Shown here: piece after piece, positions 45,944 to 58,298 of the stretch
Layout of the letters: every line of letters starts with the position of its first letter
How positions within the stretch are numbered: position 1 is the first letter of the stretch
Source of the DNA: Streptomyces sioyaensis
Lineage (GTDB): Bacteria; Actinomycetota; Actinomycetes; Streptomycetales; Streptomycetaceae
DNA: 64,000 nucleotides
Direction of reading: 5' to 3'
Assembly (NCBI RefSeq): GCF_004122735.1
Contig: NZ_SDIF01000006.1
Coordinates: 62,001 to 126,000, forward strand
Position numbers and translations under genes: made by a program
Notes under the pieces: generated by a model
The model's input: the letters and a program-made list of their open reading frames with translations, nothing else
Databases searched by the model: none
Told to the model about the DNA's origin: nothing

Positions 45944-46144
45944 ACCACTCCCCCCTCGGGCGCCTCGCGCCCACGCGCCGCCCGCCAGCGCCCCGGAACC
46001 GCCCCCGACACCGGTCCCGGGGCGGCGCCATGTCCGGGGCCGATCGGGCCGTGCCGTGCCGTGCCGAACACGGCATGGCTGCCGTACGACGGGGCGCGAT
46101 TGCGGATGGCGGGATGGCGGGGTCACGAGCGCCGAGGCCGTCCC

Positions 46145-46186
46145 CCGCACCGAGCGGTCTCACCAGCCGCACCGAGCGGTCTCACC
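46145..46186. repeat. 20-bp tandem repeat overlapping the priA stop
   Basis: Two exact copies of CCGCACCGAGCGGTCTCACC at 46145-46164 and 46167-46186, period 22; the second overlaps the last codons of priA. Confidence 0.85.
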
Positions 46187-48344
46187 CGAGATCGGGGGGA
46201 TCGATCCGGACCCGTACGGCCTCCCCCTCCCGCTTGACCATCCGGGCCGCGCGGGCGGCCTTGAGCGCCGCGGCGAGCGCCGCGCCCTGGCCCGGGCGGA
46301 CGCGTACCAGCGCCCGCTCCCACTGTTCGCCGGCCGGCGGGTCGCCCGGCCGGCGCGGGCGAGCGGGGTCCGGTATGGGCAGGGGTACGGGGCCCAACAC
46401 CTCGGCGCCGGCGGGGAGTTCGGCGGACCGCAGCAGTTCGGTGACGTCCTCGGACCGGCCGGTCACGGAGGCCATCCGCGACACCGGGGGGAAGCCCAGC
46501 TCGGCCCGCTCGGCCAGCTCGCGGACCGCATGGCCGACCGGATCCCAGCGCACCAGCGCCTGCACCGGCCGCAGCGTCGGTTCCGCGATCACCGCGACCG
46601 TGCCCCCTGCCGCCTGACCGCGGACCAGCCCGGCGGCGCCCAGCCAGCGGCGCAGCGCCTCCTCCCCGGCCCGCAGATCCGGCCGCCCGAGCAGCGCCCA
46701 GCCGTCCAGCAGCAGCGCGGCCGCATACCCGCCGCCCGCTGCCACCGGCTCCGCGCCCGGTGTGCTCACCACGAGCGCGGGGGCGTCCGGCACCGTCGCC
46801 AGCACATGGTCCCGCCCCGAGGTGCGCACCGGGACCGCCGGGAAGACCCGGCCCAGCTCCTCCGCCGTGCGCCGCGCCCCCACGACCCGGGCCCGCAGCC
46901 GCGCGCCACCGCACTCGCCGCAATGCCAGTCGGACTCCGGCCGTCCGCACCACGCGCAGACCAGGTCGCCCGCGTGCTGCGATTCCAGCGGGCCCGCGCA
47001 GGCCCGGCAGCGCGCGGGGGTACGGCACCGTTCGCACGACAGCCGGGGCGCATATCCGCGGCGCGGCACCTGGACGAGGACCGGCCCGCGCTGCAGCCCC
47101 TCCCGCACCAGCTGCCAGGCCATCGTCGGCAGCCGGGCGGCCCGCGCGGCGGCGTCCCGCGCCTCGTCACCGTCGCTGACCGTACGCACCAGCGGCGCCG
47201 CGGCCCGCACCTGCTCGCGCTCGGCGGCCAGCGGGCGCGCCCAGCCGGTCTCGACCAGCTGCGCCGCCTCGACGGTGCAGCTCAGCCCGCCCAGCAGGAA
47301 GCCGGCGCGCTCGTTGACCGAGCGCTGGGTGAGGACCTCGCGGGCATGCGGCTGGGGCGCATGGGGATCGCTGTGGCTGGCGTCCCCGTCGTCCCAGAGG
47401 GCGACCAGCCCCAGATCGGCGACCGGGGCGAACATCGCCGCGCGCGTCCCGACCACGGCCCGCACCGCGCCCCGGCTCACCGCCAGCCAGCGGCGGTAGC
47501 GCTCCTCCGGGCCGGCATCGGCGGTGAGCAGCACATGCCGGTCCGTCCCGATCAGCTCGCCGAGCGCCGCGTCCACCCGCGCCGCGGCCCGCCCGTCCGG
47601 CACCACCACCAGCGCGCCACGCCCGCCCGCCAGCGCCGCGGCGGCCGCCCGCGCCAGCTCCTGCGGCCAGGTCGCCCCGGGCAGCGCGGTCCACACGGCC
47701 CGCGGGGCGTCCCCGCGCGTCAGCGCCGTCAAAAACCCGGGGCCCGCGCCGTAACGCTCCCAACTTCCCGGCTCCGGTGGTGCGTTGGGCGGCTGTGGGG
47801 CGGGCGACGGCTTGGCCTCGGCCCGCGCCCGCCGCGGGGGGACCGCCAGCTGCACCACATCGGCCAGCGACCCGGCATAGCGGTCCGCGACCGCCCGGCA
47901 CAGCCCCAGCAGCTCCGGCGTCAGCACCCGCTCCGACGACAGCACCTGGGCGATCGGCGCCAGCACCCCGCGGTAGTCGCTCTCCGCGACCCGTTCCACG
48001 ATGAATCCGCTGACCAGCTTGCCGCCCTCGCGCCGGCCGCCCTTCTCCCCCGCGCCGAACCGCACCCGCACCCGCACCCCGGGCTGCGCCTCCTGGTCCA
48101 TCGCCGCGGGCACCGCATAGTCGAAATACCGGTCGAGGTGCACCAGGCCCTTGTCGACCAGCACCCGCGCCACCGGCAGCTGTGCCGCGAGCTCGGCGCC
48201 CCGCCAGGTCCGCGGCTTCGCGCGCCCGGCCTTGTTCTCCCGCACGGCCTCGCGGATGAGGGCCAACTGCTCGCCCGCATCCGACGCCCCCGCCTCCGGT
48301 CGCCCGTTCTCCCTGCTCACAGCACCAGTCTTAGCAGACGGCAC
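46182..48344 (-). CDS. priA: Primosomal protein N' (PriA), actinobacterial type
   Basis: A 720-aa replication-restart protein. The N-terminal DNA-binding domain (about 55-150, ARVLVDKGLVHLDRYFDYAVP) and the cysteine-rich zinc region (about 425-475, nine Cys in CERCR, CRAC, CAWC, CGEC-type pairs) are clear. The usual Walker A is missing; the corresponding segment reads LVVVPDGRAAARVD and the DEAH box is WDDGD. Actinobacterial PriA proteins are known to lack helicase motifs, so a loading/structural role at restarted forks is expected. The ATG lies in a Ser/Thr-rich leader; a GTG at codon 9 is a possible alternative start. Confidence 0.9.
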   Translation of the reverse strand: MPSAKTGAVSRENGRPEAGASDAGEQLALIREAVRENKAGRAKPRTWRGAELAAQLPVARVLVDKGLVHLDRYFDYAVPAAMDQEAQPGVRVRVRFGAGEKGGRREGGKLVSGFIVERVAESDYRGVLAPIAQVLSSERVLTPELLGLCRAVADRYAGSLADVVQLAVPPRRARAEAKPSPAPQPPNAPPEPGSWERYGAGPGFLTALTRGDAPRAVWTALPGATWPQELARAAAAALAGGRGALVVVPDGRAAARVDAALGELIGTDRHVLLTADAGPEERYRRWLAVSRGAVRAVVGTRAAMFAPVADLGLVALWDDGDASHSDPHAPQPHAREVLTQRSVNERAGFLLGGLSCTVEAAQLVETGWARPLAAEREQVRAAAPLVRTVSDGDEARDAAARAARLPTMAWQLVREGLQRGPVLVQVPRRGYAPRLSCERCRTPARCRACAGPLESQHAGDLVCAWCGRPESDWHCGECGGARLRARVVGARRTAEELGRVFPAVPVRTSGRDHVLATVPDAPALVVSTPGAEPVAAGGGYAAALLLDGWALLGRPDLRAGEEALRRWLGAAGLVRGQAAGGTVAVIAEPTLRPVQALVRWDPVGHAVRELAERAELGFPPVSRMASVTGRSEDVTELLRSAELPAGAEVLGPVPLPIPDPARPRRPGDPPAGEQWERALVRVRPGQGAALAAALKAARAARMVKREGEAVRVRIDPPDLG

Positions 48345-48373
48345 GGACAGCGACGGGTGGCTGTGGACAACCG

Positions 48374-48406
48374 ACGGCCCCGGACCGCCTGGCGGTCCGG
48401 GGCCGT
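48374..48406 (-). terminator. metK terminator
   Basis: Perfect 16-bp stem (48374-48389 with 48391-48406, arm ACGGCCCCGGACCGCC) around a single-base loop, 26 nt beyond the metK stop and just ahead of priA. Confidence 0.8.
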
Positions 48407-48431
48407 GGTCACCTCATACGAGGCAGTGGGC

Positions 48432-49640
48432 TTACAGCCCGGCGGCCTGCTTCAGCGCCTCCACACGGTCCGTGCGCTCCCAGGTGAAGTCCTCCAGCTC
48501 ACGGCCGAAGTGGCCGTAGGCGGCGGTCTGGGCGTAGACCGGGCGGAGCAGATCGAGGTCGCGGATGATGGCGGCCGGGCGGAGGTCGAAGACCTCGCCG
48601 ATGGCCTGCTCGATCTTGTCGGTGTCGACGGTGGCGGTGCCGAAGGTCTCGACGAAGAGACCGACCGGCTCGGCCTTGCCGATGGCGTAGGCGACCTGAA
48701 CCTCGCAGCGGGCCGCGAGGCCGGCGGCGACGACGTTCTTGGCGACCCAGCGCATCGCGTAGGCGGCCGAGCGGTCGACCTTGGACGGGTCCTTGCCGGA
48801 GAAGGCACCGCCGCCGTGGCGGGCCATGCCGCCGTAGGTGTCGATGATGATCTTGCGGCCGGTGAGGCCGGCGTCGCCCATCGGGCCGCCGATCTCGAAG
48901 CGGCCGGTCGGGTTGACCAGGAGACGGTAGCCGTCGGTGTCCAGCTTGATGCCGTCCTCGACGAGCTGGTTGAGGACGTGCTCGACGACGAACTCGCGGA
49001 TGTCGGGCGCCAGCAGCGAGTCGAGGTCGATGTCGCTGGCGTGCTGCGAGGAGACCACGACGGTGTCGAGGCGGACGGCCTTGTGGCCGTCGTACTCGAT
49101 GGTGACCTGGGTCTTGCCGTCGGGGCGGAGGTAGGGGATGGTGCCGTTCTTGCGGACCTCGGAGAGGCGCTTGGAGAGCCGGTGCGCGAGGTTGATCGGG
49201 AGCGGCATCAGCTCCGGGGTCTCGTCGCAGGCGTAGCCGAACATCAGGCCCTGGTCGCCCGCGCCCTGCTTGTCCAGCTCGTCGTCGTCGCCCTCGACGC
49301 GGTTCTCGTACGCGGTGTCGACACCCTGGGCGATGTCCGGGGACTGCGCACCGATGGACACCGAGACGCCGCAGGAGGCGCCGTCGAAGCCCTTCTTGGA
49401 CGAGTCGTAACCGATGTCCAGGATCTTGTTGCGGACGAGGTTGGGGATGTCGGCGTACGCCTTCGTGGTCACCTCGCCGGCCACGTGCACCAGGCCGGTG
49501 GTGATCAACGTCTCCACGGCGACCCGGGAGGTCGGGTCCTCCTTGAGGAGAGCGTCGAGGATGGTGTCGCTGATCTGGTCAGCGATCTTGTCGGGGTGGC
49601 CCTCGGTGACGGACTCCGAGGTGAAGAGGCGGCGGGACAC
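48432..49640 (-). CDS. metK: S-adenosylmethionine synthase
   Basis: A 402-aa enzyme making SAM from methionine and ATP. Signatures: [16 protein letters not shown] (His for phosphate), [15 protein letters not shown] (metal/K+ site loop), and [19 protein letters not shown] (P-loop). Three-domain pseudo-symmetric fold, tetramer, cytoplasmic. Its length fits the family. A hairpin in the leader is noted separately. SAM is also a known trigger of antibiotic production when metK is over-expressed in Streptomyces (established knowledge). Confidence 0.98.
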   Translation of the reverse strand: MSRRLFTSESVTEGHPDKIADQISDTILDALLKEDPTSRVAVETLITTGLVHVAGEVTTKAYADIPNLVRNKILDIGYDSSKKGFDGASCGVSVSIGAQSPDIAQGVDTAYENRVEGDDDELDKQGAGDQGLMFGYACDETPELMPLPINLAHRLSKRLSEVRKNGTIPYLRPDGKTQVTIEYDGHKAVRLDTVVVSSQHASDIDLDSLLAPDIREFVVEHVLNQLVEDGIKLDTDGYRLLVNPTGRFEIGGPMGDAGLTGRKIIIDTYGGMARHGGGAFSGKDPSKVDRSAAYAMRWVAKNVVAAGLAARCEVQVAYAIGKAEPVGLFVETFGTATVDTDKIEQAIGEVFDLRPAAIIRDLDLLRPVYAQTAAYGHFGRELEDFTWERTDRVEALKQAAGL

Positions 49641-49686
49641 ATCGCTCCCTGGGGTTGCAGCGGCTGCTGGCTGATCATTGGCGGAA

Positions 49687-49709
49687 GGGCCGAGAGCTGC
49701 GCTCGGCCC
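49687..49709 (-). promoter_or_regulatory. Hairpin in the metK leader
   Basis: GGGCCGAG (49687-49694) and CTCGGCCC (49702-49709) pair around a 7-nt loop about 50 nt before metK. It does not match a SAM riboswitch consensus. Function unknown. Confidence 0.3.
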
Positions 49710-49893
49710 GATCCACTCGCCAGTTTATCGGTCGTATGCGGCGTTCGGACACGCAGTCTCGATTTATGGACCCCTCGTGACCTGGGACACCGCGACTCAC
49801 GGTAGGACGATCACCTTGAGAATGGGGCGGGTCAAGGGGACACGCCCGATTTTGTACGGCCGAAGGAGTGATTCCGGAGGCCGGATACGCGTC

Positions 49894-51129
49894 TCAGCGT
49901 TCGGTATCGGCCAGGCGCGGAGCCACCAGGTCCCAGACCGTATCGGCCAGGTCTTCCTTGGGTCCGTACGGCACCGGGGTCTCGGCGCCGTCGGCCGCCA
50001 GGATCACCGCTTCGTTCCCGGCCGAGCCGAAGGCCTTGTGCTCCCCGACCTCATTGACGACCAGCAGGTCACAGCCCTTGCGGGCGAGTTTGGCGCGGCC
50101 GTTGGCGAGCACGTCGTCGGTCTCGGCGGCGAAGCCGACCACGACCTGGCCCGGGCGGGCCCGCTCCGCGGAGAGCTCGGCCAGGATGTCTGGATTTCTC
50201 ACTAGAGTTACCGGCTCCGGCTCCTGGCCGTCGATCTTCTTGATTTTGCCGGTGGTGTAGACGGCGGGCCGGAAGTCGGCCACGGCGGCGGCCATGACCA
50301 CCGCATCGGCCTCCGCGGCGGCCTTCAGTACGGCCTCGCGCAGCTGACGGGCCGTGCCGATACGGATCACGTCGACGCCGGCCGGATCGGGCAGCTCGGT
50401 GTTGCCGGCGACGAGGGTGACCCGGGCGCCGCGGGCCACCGCGGTCCGGGCGAGCGCATAGCCCTGCATGCCCGAGGAGCGGTTGCCCAGATAGCGGACC
50501 GGGTCCAGCGGCTCGCGGGTGCCGCCCGCGCTGACCACCACATGGCGGCCGGCGAGATCCCGCTCGGCCGCCCGCGGGCCGCGAGCCAGCATCCGGCGGC
50601 AGAGTTCGAAGATCTCGGCCGGGTCGGGGAGGCGGCCCTTGCCGGTGTCGACACCGGTCAGCCGGCCGACCGCGGGCTCGATGACGAGCGCGCCGCGGCG
50701 GCGCAGGGTGGCGACGTTCTCCTGGGTGGCGGGGTTCTCCCACATCTCGGTGTGCATCGCCGGGGCGAAGACCACCGGACATCGCGCGGTGAGCAGCGTG
50801 TTCGTCAGCAGATCGTCGGCGAGGCCGTGGGCGGCCTTGGCCAGCATGTCGGCGGTGGCCGGGGCGACCACTACGAGATCGGCGGTCTGGCCGATGCGGA
50901 CGTGCGGGACCTCGTGGACGGACTCCCAGACCTCGGTGCCGGCCGGGTTGCCGGACAGCGCCGACCAGGTGGCCTCGCCGACGAAGTGCAGCGCCGAGGC
51001 GGTCGGCACGACCCGTACGTCGTGCCCGGACTCGGTCAGCCGCCGCAGCAGCTCGCACGCCTTGTACGCGGCGATCCCGCCGCTGACCCCCAGGACGACC
51101 CTGGGCCGCTCCCGCTCCCGCTTGTCCAT
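49894..51129 (-). CDS. coaBC: Bifunctional phosphopantothenoylcysteine decarboxylase / synthetase
   Basis: A 411-aa two-step coenzyme A enzyme. The CoaC flavoprotein half (about 1-190) contains VLGVSGGIAAYKACELLR, VHEVPHVRI (active His) and the FMN/substrate loop PAMHTEMWENPATQENV. The CoaB half (about 200-405) contains VVVSAGGTREPLDPVRYLGNRSSG and AAVADFRP followed by a Lys pair. ATG at 51129. It follows rpoZ on the same strand with a hairpin between. This gmk-rpoZ-coaBC-metK-priA order is widely conserved. Confidence 0.96.
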   Translation of the reverse strand: MDKRERERPRVVLGVSGGIAAYKACELLRRLTESGHDVRVVPTASALHFVGEATWSALSGNPAGTEVWESVHEVPHVRIGQTADLVVVAPATADMLAKAAHGLADDLLTNTLLTARCPVVFAPAMHTEMWENPATQENVATLRRRGALVIEPAVGRLTGVDTGKGRLPDPAEIFELCRRMLARGPRAAERDLAGRHVVVSAGGTREPLDPVRYLGNRSSGMQGYALARTAVARGARVTLVAGNTELPDPAGVDVIRIGTARQLREAVLKAAAEADAVVMAAAVADFRPAVYTTGKIKKIDGQEPEPVTLVRNPDILAELSAERARPGQVVVGFAAETDDVLANGRAKLARKGCDLLVVNEVGEHKAFGSAGNEAVILAADGAETPVPYGPKEDLADTVWDLVAPRLADTER

Positions 51130-51187
51130 CGCTTCGCCGCTCCCCGGGCTCGGTCCGTGTGCCTGTATGCCCCTATGACACACCAAG

Positions 51188-51212
51188 GGCCCGGCGGACG
51201 CGCCGCCGGGCC
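51188..51212 (-). terminator. Hairpin downstream of rpoZ
   Basis: GGCCCGGCGG (51188-51197) with its complement (51203-51212), 5-nt loop, 26 nt past the rpoZ stop. Terminator or processing site before coaBC. Confidence 0.65.
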
Positions 51213-51237
51213 TCGATGAACGGTACTGCTGTGCTGC

Positions 51238-51510
51238 CTACTGCGCGGGGCCCTCGATGGCCTCGGAGGTCAGCAGACCCGCGTTGATCTCGCGCAGCGC
51301 GATCGACAGGGGCTTCTCGTGGACGTGCGTGTCCACGAGGGGGCCGACGTACTCCAGCAGGCCCTCGCCGAGCTGCGAGTAGTACGCGTTGATCTGGCGC
51401 GCGCGCTTGGCGGCGTAGATCACGAGGCTGTACTTCGAATCGGTGGCCTCGAGAAGCTCATCAATGGGCGGGTTGATGATGCCCTCGGGTGCAGTGATGG
51501 AAGAGGACAC
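51238..51510 (-). CDS. rpoZ: RNA polymerase omega subunit
   Basis: A 90-aa subunit that clamps the beta' chain and aids RNA polymerase assembly. GTG at 51510 with GGAAGG 6 nt upstream gives [20 protein letters not shown], matching the known Streptomyces length; upstream in-frame codons are rejected. [20 protein letters not shown] is the omega signature. In S. coelicolor, loss of rpoZ impairs aerial growth and antibiotic production (established knowledge). Confidence 0.96.
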   Translation of the reverse strand: MSSSITAPEGIINPPIDELLEATDSKYSLVIYAAKRARQINAYYSQLGEGLLEYVGPLVDTHVHEKPLSIALREINAGLLTSEAIEGPAQ

Positions 51511-51610
51511 TCTCTGCCTTCCGAAAGGGGATGAAGCCTGGGTCATGCGCCTGGTCGTACGCAATGGCGCAAAATCGTGGACGATCCGGGGCCGGTGAAG
51601 CTCGGCGGGG

Positions 51611-52231
51611 TCAGCCGCTGGTGTTCCGCTCCTCGGATCGATGCAGCATCAAGGCTAGCAGCTCGCGGCTGACGTCCTCGACGGAGGTATTGACAAGCGT
51701 CACATCGAACTCTTTCTCCGCTGCCAGCTCGACCCTGGCGGCGGCCAGCCGACGTTCGATGACCTCCGGCGCCTCCGTGCCCCGGCCGGTGAGCCGGCGG
51801 ACCAGCTCGTCCCAGCTCGGCGGGGCGAGGAAGACCAGATGGGCCTCCGCCATGGACTCGCGTACCTGGCGGGCGCCCTGCAGATCGATCTCCAGCAGGA
51901 CCGGCTCGCCGGCCTCCAGCCGGTCCAGCACCGCCTTGCGGGGGGTGCCGTAGCGGTTGCCGGCGAATTCGGCCCATTCGAGCAGCTCACCGTTGGCGAT
52001 CAGCTTGTCGAATTCCACGTCGTCGACGAAGAAGTACTGCACGCCGTGCTGTTCCCCGGGGCGCGGCTTGCGGGTCGTGGCCGAGACCGAGAGCCAGACC
52101 TCGGGGTGGACCTTGCGCATATGCGCGACGACCGTGCTCTTACCGACCCCGGAGGGGCCGGAGAGCACGGTCAGCCGCGGTTGTCTGGCCGGGGGCTCGG
52201 GGGTCGTCCCCCGGGAGACTGCAGAACTCAT
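51611..52231 (-). CDS. gmk: Guanylate kinase
   Basis: A 206-aa nucleotide kinase (GMP + ATP to GDP + ADP). The P-loop [11 protein letters not shown] lies near 26. The GMP-binding segment [24 protein letters not shown] and [16 protein letters not shown] follow, with a lid Arg region. An 18-residue disordered leader precedes the core, so a later start is possible. Same-strand neighbour of the integration host factor gene upstream (38-nt gap) and rpoZ downstream. Confidence 0.97.
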   Translation of the reverse strand: MSSAVSRGTTPEPPARQPRLTVLSGPSGVGKSTVVAHMRKVHPEVWLSVSATTRKPRPGEQHGVQYFFVDDVEFDKLIANGELLEWAEFAGNRYGTPRKAVLDRLEAGEPVLLEIDLQGARQVRESMAEAHLVFLAPPSWDELVRRLTGRGTEAPEVIERRLAAARVELAAEKEFDVTLVNTSVEDVSRELLALMLHRSEERNTSG

Positions 52232-52269
52232 GCCGCGATTATTCCAGCTTCCCGGTAGTGCCGGAAAAT

Positions 52270-52593
52270 TCAGGAAGCAGTACTGCCGAACTCGCGCTCC
52301 AGCGACGCGATCTGGTTGGAGCCGAGCCCCCGGACTCGGCGGCTCTCGGAGATGCCGAGCCGTTCCATGATCTGCTTGGCGCGGACCTTGCCGACGCCCG
52401 GCAGGGACTCCAAGAGGGCGGAGACCTTCATCTTGCCGATGACGTCATTCTCCTGGCCCTGCTTGATGACCTCATGGAGGGAAGCACCGGAGTGCTTGAG
52501 CCGATTCTTGACCTCGGCGCGCTCCCGGCGAGCCGCGGCGGCCTTCTCGAGCGCGGCTGCGCGCTGTTCAGGGGTAAGGGGCGGAAGAGCCAC
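52270..52593 (-). CDS. mihF: Actinobacterial integration host factor (sIHF/mIHF)
   Basis: A 107-aa nucleoid-associated protein. [29 protein letters not shown] is the helical N-terminus. [24 protein letters not shown] is the helix-two-turn-helix that contacts DNA. Unrelated to E. coli IHF, it condenses DNA and affects supercoiling, sporulation and secondary metabolism in Streptomyces (established knowledge). Normal length, upstream of gmk. Confidence 0.97.
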   Translation of the reverse strand: MALPPLTPEQRAAALEKAAAARRERAEVKNRLKHSGASLHEVIKQGQENDVIGKMKVSALLESLPGVGKVRAKQIMERLGISESRRVRGLGSNQIASLEREFGSTAS

Positions 52594-52748
52594 GCCTACG
52601 TCACCTCGGATGTCGAACTGTCGGATACGGACCGGTGTGGAACCTAGTCGCCCCGCACCTGCGGAGCAACGAGCAACGCGCTTACGTGCACTGCTCTCGT
52701 CGGAGACTAGCGGGCGAGGGCTCCGGAGTCAGCGAGAACAGACGAAAA

Positions 52749-52776
52749 GTCCTGGTCAGACTCTGCTGACCAGGAC
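52749..52776 (-). terminator. Rho-independent terminator of the pyrimidine operon
   Basis: GTCCTGGTCAG (52749-52759) pairs with CTGACCAGGAC (52766-52776) around 6 nt. On the minus strand it is followed directly by TTTTCGTCTGTTCTC, a true U-rich tract, 33 nt after the pyrF stop. Confidence 0.9.
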
Positions 52777-52808
52777 AATTCGGGACCAAAGTCCCCGTCG
52801 GACGGCGT

Positions 52809-53780
52809 TCAGGCGAGCGCGGTGCGCACTTCGCCGGTGAATCGGTCCACCGCCGCGCGCAGTGCCGCGGCGTCCGGACCGTGCCGCAGCACCCCCCGGC
52901 TGACGCTCGGCAGGACGTTGTACACCGCGTCCCCGAAGACGGTCGGGAGGTCAGCGGGGGTGGCGCCCTGAGCGCCGATGCCGGGGGCGAGCAGCGGGCC
53001 GTTGATCGCCAGGTCGAACGAGGAGAGATCGCCGAGCGTGGCGCCGACGACCGCGCCGAAGGAACCCAGCGGCTCGGCGCCGGCGTTCTCGGCGGCGAGG
53101 TGGCCGAGCATGGTCGCCGCGACGGTGCTGCCGTCGGCGCGGACCGCGCGCTGGACCTCCTGGCCCTCCGGATTGGAGGTGAGGGCGAGGGTGAACAGCC
53201 CGCAGCCGTTCTCCCGGGCCAGGTCGACGGCCGGGCGCAGCGAGCCGTAGCCCAGGAACGGGCTGACCGTGACGGCGTCCGAGAACAGCGGGGAGGCCGG
53301 GTCGAGGTAGGTCGCGGCGTACGCGGCCATGGTGGAGCCGATGTCGCCGCGCTTGGCGTCCATCAGGACCAGGGCGCCGCGCTCGCGGGCCTCGACGACG
53401 GCGGTCTCCAGGACGGCCAGGCCGCGCGAGCCGAAGCGCTCGAAGAACGCGGATTGTGGCTTGAAGACGGCCGCCGACTCGCCGAGGGCCTCCACGACGG
53501 TGCGGGTGAACCGCGCCAGGCCGGCGACGTCGTCGTTCAGGCCCCAGTCGGCCAGCAGCGCGGCGTGCGGGTCGATGCCGACACAGAGCGGACCGCGCTC
53601 GTCCATGGCGCGGCGCAGGCGGGCCCCGAAGGGGTCCGCAGACGAATCCTGCGGCCCGGAGGGCTCCGGTGAGGGGTGGTGGTCGGGTGACGGGCGGGCC
53701 CCGAAGGGGTCCGCAGACGAGTCTTGCGGCCCGGAGGGCCTCCGTGAGGGGTGGTGGTCGGGTGACGGGCGGGCGGTCAT
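52809..53780 (-). CDS. pyrF: Orotidine-5'-phosphate decarboxylase
   Basis: A 323-aa enzyme (OMP to UMP). The catalytic core starts at about residue 53 with FGARLRRAMDERGPLCVGIDPH. LVLMDAKRGDIGSTM holds the Asp-Lys-Asp catalytic set; the chain continues as a long-form actinobacterial PyrF. The first 52 residues are two tandem copies of a 25-residue unit rich in Pro, His and Ser (RPSPDHHPS...PSGPQDSSADPFGA), encoded by a 75-bp duplication. Orthologues normally begin close to the core. The ATG overlaps the pyrD stop by 4 nt (ATGA). Last gene of the operon before a strong terminator. Confidence 0.95.
   Translation of the reverse strand: MTARPSPDHHPSRRPSGPQDSSADPFGARPSPDHHPSPEPSGPQDSSADPFGARLRRAMDERGPLCVGIDPHAALLADWGLNDDVAGLARFTRTVVEALGESAAVFKPQSAFFERFGSRGLAVLETAVVEARERGALVLMDAKRGDIGSTMAAYAATYLDPASPLFSDAVTVSPFLGYGSLRPAVDLARENGCGLFTLALTSNPEGQEVQRAVRADGSTVAATMLGHLAAENAGAEPLGSFGAVVGATLGDLSSFDLAINGPLLAPGIGAQGATPADLPTVFGDAVYNVLPSVSRGVLRHGPDAAALRAAVDRFTGEVRTALA
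53620..53769. repeat. 75-bp tandem duplication in the 5' part of pyrF
   Basis: Two copies (53620-53694 and 53695-53769), exactly 25 codons each, differing at only a few positions (for example AATCCT versus AGTCTT). Extends the PyrF N-terminus. Confidence 0.9.
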
Positions 53781-54886
53781 GCGGTCACCTTCTTGTGCTC
53801 GGCGCCGACGGCCTCGGCGAGGGTGGCGTAGGGGCTGTTGCGCAGGCGGGCGGCCAGTCCCTTGTGGATCGCGCGGCACCAGAACGGGCCCTGGTAGATG
53901 AAGGCGCTGTAGCCCTGGACCAGGGTGGCGCCGGCGAGGATGCGCTGCCAGGCGTCCTCGGCGTCCTCGATGCCGCCGACGCCGATCAGGGTGATCGTGT
54001 CGCCGACCCGGGCGTAGAGGCGGCGCAGCACCTCCAGGGAGCGCTCCTTGACGGGCGCGCCGGACAGCCCGCCGGTCTCGGCGATCAGCGCCGGGTCGGA
54101 GGTCAGGCCCAGGCCCTCGCGGGCGATGGTGGTGTTGGTGGCGATGATCCCGTCCAGACCCAGTTCGACGGCGAGGTCGGCCACCGCGTCCACGTCCGCG
54201 TCGGCGAGGTCCGGTGCGATCTTGACCAGCAGCGGGACCCGGCGGTCGGTGACCGTGCGGTCGGCGGCCTCGCGGACCGCGGTCAGCAGCGGGCGCAGCT
54301 GGTCGACGGCCTGGAGGTTGCGCAGCCCCGGCGTGTTCGGGGAGGAGACGTTGACGACCAGGTAGTCGGCGTGGCGGGCGAGCCGCTCGGTGGAGGTGAC
54401 GTAGTCGGCGGTGGCCTCGTCCTCCGGTACGACCTTGGTCTTGCCGATGTTGACGCCGACGGTGGCCGGGAAGACCGGGTTGCGGGCCGCCAGGCGGGCC
54501 GCCACGGACGCCGAGCCGTCGTTGTTGAAGCCCATCCGGTTGATCAGCGCACGGTCCGGTACGAGGCGGAACAGGCGCTTCTTGGGGTTGCCCGGCTGCG
54601 GCTGGGCGGTGACCGTGCCGATCTCGACATGGTCGAAGCCGAGCATGGTCATGCCGTCGATGGCGACGGCGTTCTTGTCGAAGCCGGCGGCCAGCCCGAA
54701 GGGGCCGTGCATCCGGCGGCCGAGGGCCTCGGTGCGCAGTTCCTTGTAGCGGGGGGCGAGGGCGGCCGCGAGGAAGGTGCGCAGCACGGGGAGGCGCACG
54801 GCCAGCTGGATCCAGCGGAAGGCCAGGTGGTGGGCCTTCTCGGCATCCATGCGCCGGAAGAACAGGGCGAAGAACAGGCGGTACAT
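53777..54886 (-). CDS. pyrD: Dihydroorotate dehydrogenase (quinone), class 2
   Basis: A 369-aa FMN enzyme oxidising dihydroorotate with a membrane quinone. The N-terminal [23 protein letters not shown] is the amphipathic membrane-docking helix pair of class 2. [16 protein letters not shown] (FMN-binding Lys), [16 protein letters not shown] (catalytic Ser) and [17 protein letters not shown] follow. It is separated from carB by 100 nt containing a strong hairpin and overlaps pyrF by 4 nt. Confidence 0.97.
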   Translation of the reverse strand: MYRLFFALFFRRMDAEKAHHLAFRWIQLAVRLPVLRTFLAAALAPRYKELRTEALGRRMHGPFGLAAGFDKNAVAIDGMTMLGFDHVEIGTVTAQPQPGNPKKRLFRLVPDRALINRMGFNNDGSASVAARLAARNPVFPATVGVNIGKTKVVPEDEATADYVTSTERLARHADYLVVNVSSPNTPGLRNLQAVDQLRPLLTAVREAADRTVTDRRVPLLVKIAPDLADADVDAVADLAVELGLDGIIATNTTIAREGLGLTSDPALIAETGGLSGAPVKERSLEVLRRLYARVGDTITLIGVGGIEDAEDAWQRILAGATLVQGYSAFIYQGPFWCRAIHKGLAARLRNSPYATLAEAVGAEHKKVTA

Positions 54887-54950
54887 CGTCGGGCGGGACC
54901 TTCCGCGGTGAGGAGTCGGGGGCTCGTGGAGCGGGTGCGGGGCTCACGAA

Positions 54951-54979
54951 GAGGGGGACACCGCCTCGGTGTCCCCCTC
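54951..54979 (-). terminator. Strong hairpin between carB and pyrD
   Basis: GAGGGGGACACCG (54951-54963) pairs with CGGTGTCCCCCTC (54967-54979), 3-nt loop, just after the carB stop. No U-tract. It could attenuate or process the operon transcript ahead of pyrDF. Confidence 0.6.
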
Positions 54980-54986
54980 CCGGTCC

Positions 54987-58290
<3,304 letters not shown>

Positions 58291-58298
<8 letters not shown>

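Noticed and set aside
46056..49805. Plus-strand open frame of about 1250 codons opposite priA and metK
   Set aside because: Antisense to two certain genes; composition is repetitive and no family is recognisable.
49641..49893. SAM riboswitch upstream of metK
   Set aside because: No SAM-I, SAM-II or SAM-IV core motif could be recognised; only a simple hairpin is present.
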